17,584 bases of DNA from Natronoplasma sp964602715 (GTDB lineage Archaea > Thermoplasmatota > Thermoplasmata > Halarchaeoplasmatales > Halarchaeoplasmataceae), in contig CAZRSB010000039.1 in the NCBI GenBank assembly GCA_964602715.1, positions 1-17,584 of the forward strand, in the 5' to 3' direction. The translations under genes and the position numbers were made by a program. Below are positions 14,429 through 17,584 of the stretch, one piece after another. The stretch's first letter is position 1. Each line of letters begins with the position of its first letter. The notes below the pieces were generated by a model that was not told the DNA's origin, ran no database searches, and was given only the letters and a program-made list of their open reading frames with translations.

Positions 14429-14596
14429 TGAGACTTTTTATCACTTTCGGGATAGTGTGTAGGAGGGAGTATATTTTGATCATAACTTAGGATCATTAGT
14501 GTGATTTCTAGCAATGTAAATAGGGTAAATGATAGATTTCTAGATGATTAACATTATAAGCTTTTAATTATTCTCGAAGAACAGTGATAGAGATAT
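14429..14596. repeat. 168-bp direct repeat, copy 2
   Basis: Same orientation as copy 1, one mismatch in 168 bases, 1,158 bp apart. It includes the same plus-strand TATA-like element, but no start codon follows: the next bases are ATAGGG in place of ATGGGA. So the promoter here would be without its gene. Confidence 0.95.
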
Positions 14597-14604
14597 AGGG
14601 TGTT

Positions 14605-14775
14605 CTATACAGTTAACCATGCCAGTTTTACACCTGTTGAAATAGCTAAGTCAAAAGATCCTCCTGCTTCGTAGTGATCAAATTTCTCGGATAAGACAGG
14701 AAATGGTAAAACCGATTGTCTTAGAGTTTTTTCTTTCCATTTCTTGGAATATCTGTCTGGTTTTACTCTATCCTC
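14605..14775 (-). other. Open frame without start, possible gene remnant
   Basis: Between stops, 56 codons on the minus strand read as a plausible C-terminal peptide (SVLPFPVLSEKFDHYEAGGS, then FDLAISTGVKLAWLTV). There is no start codon and I cannot name a family. The remaining part of the gap 14597-14952 shows only the RNase H promoter and an 85-codon plus-strand frame from 14703 that looks random. Confidence 0.2.
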
Positions 14776-14906
14776 TCAATAGATCTCTATATCAATATTC
14801 TCTTTCGAAGTTCAAGCAGATTACGCCACCTAAAAATCAATCAAATCATTCAAAATTCTACATCCCGAAAAAATTAGAAAGTCTCGTAGAAATCTCCAAT
14901 AAATTA

Positions 14907-14913
14907 TTATATA
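14907..14913 (+). promoter_or_regulatory. TATA-like box for RNase HI
   Basis: TTATATA is centred about 43 nt before the ATG at 14953, predicting a start near 14936 and a short leader that carries TTGGAG as ribosome site 9 nt before the ATG. Confidence 0.45.
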
Positions 14914-14952
14914 GAGACTTCTTCCTTACATCACAATTTGGAGTTCTGGTCT

Positions 14953-15525
14953 ATGACTAAATTACTAGTCCAAACCGACGGTGCATATCGAGGTAAAGAT
15001 GGAGGCGTAGCTTCATACGGCTATGTATTAAGTCGAAATTCTAGAAAGATCCGGGAAGATTATGGGCTACTTCTCGAAGAAAGAGCAACCAACAATTACG
15101 CCGAATACATGGCACTAATAAAAGCATTGAGATGGATCAAGAAAAATGATCTAGAGTTCGATGAAATGTTGATCCAGACCGATTCAAAATTGGTCGTTAA
15201 TCAGGTAAAAGGGGAATGGTCGGTAAATTCAGAAAACATGAGAGATCTTTGGGAAGAGGTTAAGGAACTCATCGCCTTTTTTGATGAGCGATCTAAAGAA
15301 ATCAACATAAAGCATGTGTATCGAGAAAACAATGTAAAAGCTGATGAATTATCTCAGCAAGCATTGGAAGATCATTTCCTTGCTCAGGAATTGAAGAGCG
15401 AAGATAAGAAGACTTGTCCGGAATGTGGAGATGATCTAGTAGTGAGAGACGGCAAACATGGAAAATTCTGGGGATGTGCCAATTTCCCCGACTGTGAGTA
15501 TACGGAGAATTATGAAGAAGACTAA
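14953..15525 (+). CDS. rnhA: RNase HI fused to a C-terminal topoisomerase-type zinc finger
   Basis: Cleaves the RNA strand of RNA-DNA hybrids. In the 190-residue product the RNase HI fold covers about 1-140 with all four carboxylates present: D9 in VQTDGAYRG, E51 in NNYAEYMALIKAL, D77 in IQTDSKLVVNQ and D131 in NNVKADELSQQAL. A linker (about 140-152) leads to a four-cysteine finger, C155-x2-C158 ... C175-x5-C181 (CPECGDDLVVRDGKHGKFWG then CANFPDC), of the kind found at the end of bacterial topoisomerase I, which binds single-stranded nucleic acid. It probably helps hold the hybrid substrate. The start was set at the ATG at 14953, with TTGGAG at the right spacing; a TTG at 14938 is five codons longer. 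It stands alone, followed by a T-rich stretch. Confidence 0.9.
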   Translation: MTKLLVQTDGAYRGKDGGVASYGYVLSRNSRKIREDYGLLLEERATNNYAEYMALIKALRWIKKNDLEFDEMLIQTDSKLVVNQVKGEWSVNSENMRDLWEEVKELIAFFDERSKEINIKHVYRENNVKADELSQQALEDHFLAQELKSEDKKTCPECGDDLVVRDGKHGKFWGCANFPDCEYTENYEED

Positions 15526-15550
15526 ACCTCTCTCTTTTTCTACGTTTTAT
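15526..15550 (+). terminator. T-rich terminator-like tract after RNase HI
   Basis: Pyrimidine-rich CTCTCTCTTTTTCTACGTTTT follows the stop with only one or two non-pyrimidine breaks, the kind of oligo-T signal that ends archaeal transcription. Confidence 0.4.
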
Positions 15551-15561
15551 CCATTAGGATT

Positions 15562-15678
15562 TCATGCCCATATCAGTATTATCGTAGGTAGTTTGCAGCC
15601 ATGTTTTTCTATCTCTTTTTTAACACCTCTAGTTCTTTGCTCTACTACTATTCTACCTAAAGATAAATAAGACTCTGG
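15562..15678 (-). other. Open frame without start, possible gene remnant
   Basis: In the gap between RNase HI and the acetyltransferase, 38 minus-strand codons between two stops read PESYLSLGRIVVEQRTRGVK then KEIEKHGCKLPTIILIWA, which has the look of a real C-terminus. No ATG is in frame and I cannot name the family. It may be the last trace of a deleted gene, or chance. Confidence 0.22.
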
Positions 15679-15695
15679 TCATATACAACAATGAT

Positions 15696-16565
15696 ATGAA
15701 AGTGAGTGAAGTCGGGCTAGAACATTCAGAGACTTTATACTCTATTTGGAAAAAAACTAGAGGAAAATATTCTCCCAAAATGAGCGAAAAGGAGTTCATA
15801 CACTATTATTTTGGAGACCCTAGTTCTATCAGTAGGCCTTTTTTGGTAGAAAAAGGTGAGGAGATATTAGGGGCTGTGATGCTCTGCTCTTATGAAAACT
15901 TCTGTCTCCTGTATGATTGGATTGAAGAAAGAGAACTTGAAGTTTTCGATGAAGTGATGAACGCTCTTCAGTCATTGAACCAACTAGAAAACGTGATATC
16001 GTTGTCTCCATCCTTTGGAAGACAAGAGTATTTTGAAGATTGGAAAAATGTAGGATTCGCCATTGATGAGAGAGCTCCTTACCACATCCTGATGAGAAAA
16101 GAAATACTAGAGAAAAAAGAGGTAGAGAAAAGAAGAATAGGGATAGAAAAACTCTCTAGCCCCGAAAACGAAAAGATGGAGGAGTTAGCGGACATCATCG
16201 CTGAGATCTCGCCTCGCTTCAGCAAAGCAGATATGATAGAAATATTGAATTGGGAGCTGGAAGGGGATATGAGTTACTACAAGGCTCTGAAAGACGGAAA
16301 AACAGTGGGATATTCCGGTATAGATGTGAGAGAACTTTCCATCGGGAAAACGGTGTATTGGATCAAAGAATTGGGTGTCCATCCCAAGGAAAGGAGAAAA
16401 GGCATAGCCACATATCTTTTTAAACACACATTGATTAGAATAAAGGAGGAAGGAGGTAAAGAAGTCTACATCGACACTCATTCTGAGAATCCTGCCAAAA
16501 AACTGTACGAAAAGCTGGGTTTTCAAGTGACAGAAAAACTGCCGAATCTGAAATACGAACTGTAG
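15696..16565 (+). CDS. GNAT N-acetyltransferase, two-domain
   Basis: Transfers an acetyl (or similar acyl) group from acetyl-CoA to an amine; the substrate is unknown. The C-terminal half (about 150-289) is a full GNAT domain: VYWIKELGVHPKERRKGIAT with the CoA pyrophosphate loop RRKGIA at 233-238, and DTHSENPAKKLYEKLGFQV as motif B. The N-terminal half (about 1-135) has a weaker GNAT-like pattern (SETLYSIWKKTRGKY, then FLVEKGEEILGAVML, and EDWKNVGFAIDERAPYHILM) without the CoA loop. That gives a tandem layout like mycothiol-synthase-type or other double-GNAT proteins, with one domain inactive. The ATG at 15696 is preceded by an overlapping two-codon frame; a TATA-like AAAGATAAATA lies about 30 nt upstream. 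Confidence 0.83.
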   Translation: MKVSEVGLEHSETLYSIWKKTRGKYSPKMSEKEFIHYYFGDPSSISRPFLVEKGEEILGAVMLCSYENFCLLYDWIEERELEVFDEVMNALQSLNQLENVISLSPSFGRQEYFEDWKNVGFAIDERAPYHILMRKEILEKKEVEKRRIGIEKLSSPENEKMEELADIIAEISPRFSKADMIEILNWELEGDMSYYKALKDGKTVGYSGIDVRELSIGKTVYWIKELGVHPKERRKGIATYLFKHTLIRIKEEGGKEVYIDTHSENPAKKLYEKLGFQVTEKLPNLKYEL

Positions 16566-16594
16566 TCACTATTAGAGTAAAAACCTTTAACTTT

Positions 16595-17452
16595 CTATTT
16601 GAAAAGATGACTTCCATCGCATGATTCTGAAGTTGTTAAGGTTGCAAGACCTTCTCTACAACTTGCAAAGGGTATTTCGTTCTTCTCACACTCCTTTGCA
16701 ACCTTTCCTAGTATCTCTTTTCGCTTTTCTTTGGGAAGATAATAACTGTTATCGATCTTTTTCCCCTCTTCAAAATAAAGCTTTTCTACATCATCGGCTA
16801 CCTCAGGAAAAGCCAATTCAATTCTTTTCCAACTGTCTCCTCTAGGCTTGAATGTGCTCGACACTACATGTTCTGCTCCTGCTTCATTCACCTTTTTAAC
16901 TACGCGGTTTATCTCACTTTCAGTGAGTTGAGGAAATATTGGATCAAAACGAACACCTACTGAAATTCCTTTCTTAGAAAGACTTTCTACCAACTCCAAT
17001 CTTTTTCGGGTTGAAAGAGCGTTCGGTTCCAACTTCTTCTTGACCTCTTCATCTAGTGTACATAAGCTGATAGTGACCGTACAATCAGCCCGCTTTAGGA
17101 TATCTATATCTCTTTTAACGTGGACTCCTTTCGTAACTATTAATATTTTCATACCGTTTTTCTTCAGTACCTTTAAACAGCGCCTAGTATCTTTGTATTT
17201 TTTATCCATCTTCAAGTATGGATCAGAGGAATTCGAGAGGGAGATAAGGGAGCCTTCTGGGATCTTTTCCAGATCCTTCTGGACTCTTTCCACTAGATCC
17301 TTTTTCCTCCGAGGTCTAAAGAAGTTGGGTATATATGTGGCGTAGCAGTAGATGCACCTATGATCGCATCCGGTGTAAGGGTTAAGTGAGTACTTATCAG
17401 GACAGGTGCAGAGTTCTCCATCCCAAGGATCGAATTCTCTGATGACTTGCAT
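16595..17452 (-). CDS. Radical SAM protein of the spore photoproduct lyase-like (SPL) family
   Basis: A 285-residue radical SAM enzyme. The iron-sulfur motif C29-x3-C33-x2-C36 (GCDHRCIYCYATYIP) follows the conserved lead-in SLNPYTG. ISLSNSSDPYLKMDKKY and TRRCLKVLKKNGMKILIVTK are typical of the SPL/Rv2578c-like family, as are ISLCTLDEEVKKKLEPNA and VGVRFDPIFPQLT. The C-terminal CREGLATLTTSESCDGSHL adds conserved cysteines. True spore photoproduct lyase repairs a thymine dimer; the archaeal relatives have no proven substrate, so DNA repair is only a family-based guess. The start was moved from 17500 to the ATG at 17452 because homology begins there and a TATA-like box is centred 27 nt upstream. 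It converges on the acetyltransferase gene with 29 bp between stops. Confidence 0.87.
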   Translation of the reverse strand: MQVIREFDPWDGELCTCPDKYSLNPYTGCDHRCIYCYATYIPNFFRPRRKKDLVERVQKDLEKIPEGSLISLSNSSDPYLKMDKKYKDTRRCLKVLKKNGMKILIVTKGVHVKRDIDILKRADCTVTISLCTLDEEVKKKLEPNALSTRKRLELVESLSKKGISVGVRFDPIFPQLTESEINRVVKKVNEAGAEHVVSSTFKPRGDSWKRIELAFPEVADDVEKLYFEEGKKIDNSYYLPKEKRKEILGKVAKECEKNEIPFASCREGLATLTTSESCDGSHLFK

Positions 17453-17475
17453 TATAGTCGAAAACCATAAGGTGG

Positions 17476-17482
17476 TATTAAA
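17476..17482 (-). promoter_or_regulatory. TATA-like box for the radical SAM gene
   Basis: TTTAATA on the minus strand is centred 27 nt before the ATG at 17452, fitting a leaderless transcript and the shorter start. Confidence 0.4.
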
Positions 17483-17530
17483 GTCTATCAGTTTTCGCAT
17501 TTCAAACCAATTTAGATCATCAGTTCACCA

Positions 17531-17584
17531 TCATTTTCTAGACAGCTTCAAAGACAATGTTGCTAAGCTCACAAATATCAGATA
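17531..17584 (-). other. Possible C-terminal end of a membrane-protein gene cut by the window edge
   Basis: The frame entering from the right edge reads YLIFVSLATLSLKLSRK and stops at 17531-17533. A hydrophobic run ended by basic residues would suit the last span of a membrane protein. It is too short to be sure. Confidence 0.2.

Noticed and set aside
14167..14514. Minus-strand frame of 115 codons starting inside repeat copy 2, with a hydrophilic, protein-like N-terminus
   Set aside because: It overlaps the membrane protein in another frame and loses all character after about 60 residues; the same start in copy 1 ends after 27 codons.
13271..14596. Insertion sequence or composite transposon bounded by the direct repeats
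   Set aside because: The enclosed gene is a membrane protein, not a transposase, the repeats lack terminal inverted repeats, and no target-site duplication is apparent.
14703..14960. Plus-strand frame of 85 codons upstream of RNase HI
   Set aside because: No family features, it overlaps the RNase H start region and promoter, and composition looks random.

Overview
The window (17,584 bp, AT-rich) reads as chromosome from an archaeon, most likely a euryarchaeon of the wider Thermoplasmata/methanogen side; I cannot fix the lineage from sequence alone. The signs are: archaeal TrmI; PhoU with an AbrB-type N-terminus; an archaeal asparagine synthetase derived from AsnRS; a small archaeal zinc-ribbon protein; and TATA-like boxes centred about 25-31 nt upstream of several start codons, the pattern of leaderless archaeal transcripts. 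No rRNA, tRNA, CRISPR or transposase was seen.

Layout. 1-600: a disrupted peptide-binding lipoprotein gene (minus) and an AT-rich gap. 600-3195 (plus): a small membrane protein coupled to trmI, then an unusual noncoding stretch with ten consecutive hairpins (1796-2110), then PhoU. 3464-7001 (minus): a glycerol-catabolism operon of the Thermotoga/Clostridium type: glpK remnant, GlpA-like FAD dehydrogenase with a BFD-type iron-sulfur end, a second FAD/NAD oxidoreductase, and a DUF1667 protein. 7064-7851: a zinc-ribbon gene between gene remnants (coiled-coil fragment, DtxR-type regulator). 7870-9216 (minus): HTH protein plus asparagine synthetase. 9463-9987: remnant of a YprB-type exonuclease. 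9871-11949 (minus): MFS transporter, a 38-residue single-membrane-span protein missed by length cut-offs, and a glycerophosphodiester phosphodiesterase, all tightly coupled. 12029-14375 (minus): a second MFS transporter and a polytopic membrane protein, each preceded at the same distance by one copy of a 168-bp near-identical direct repeat. 14953-17452: RNase HI fused to a zinc finger, a two-domain GNAT protein, and an SPL-like radical SAM enzyme.

How it fits together. The phosphodiesterase would release glycerol 3-phosphate (G3P) from glycerophosphodiesters, and the GlpA/FAD-oxidoreductase/DUF1667 set would oxidise G3P. The kinase in this operon has been reduced to its first ~118 and last ~20 residues, so G3P here may come from phosphodiesters, or from a kinase elsewhere, rather than from this glpK. 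PhoU fits a phosphate theme but has no transporter genes beside it.

The window holds an unusually large number of broken genes. Either the lineage is shedding genes or the assembly has indel errors; the clean internal deletion in glpK argues that at least part of the decay is real.
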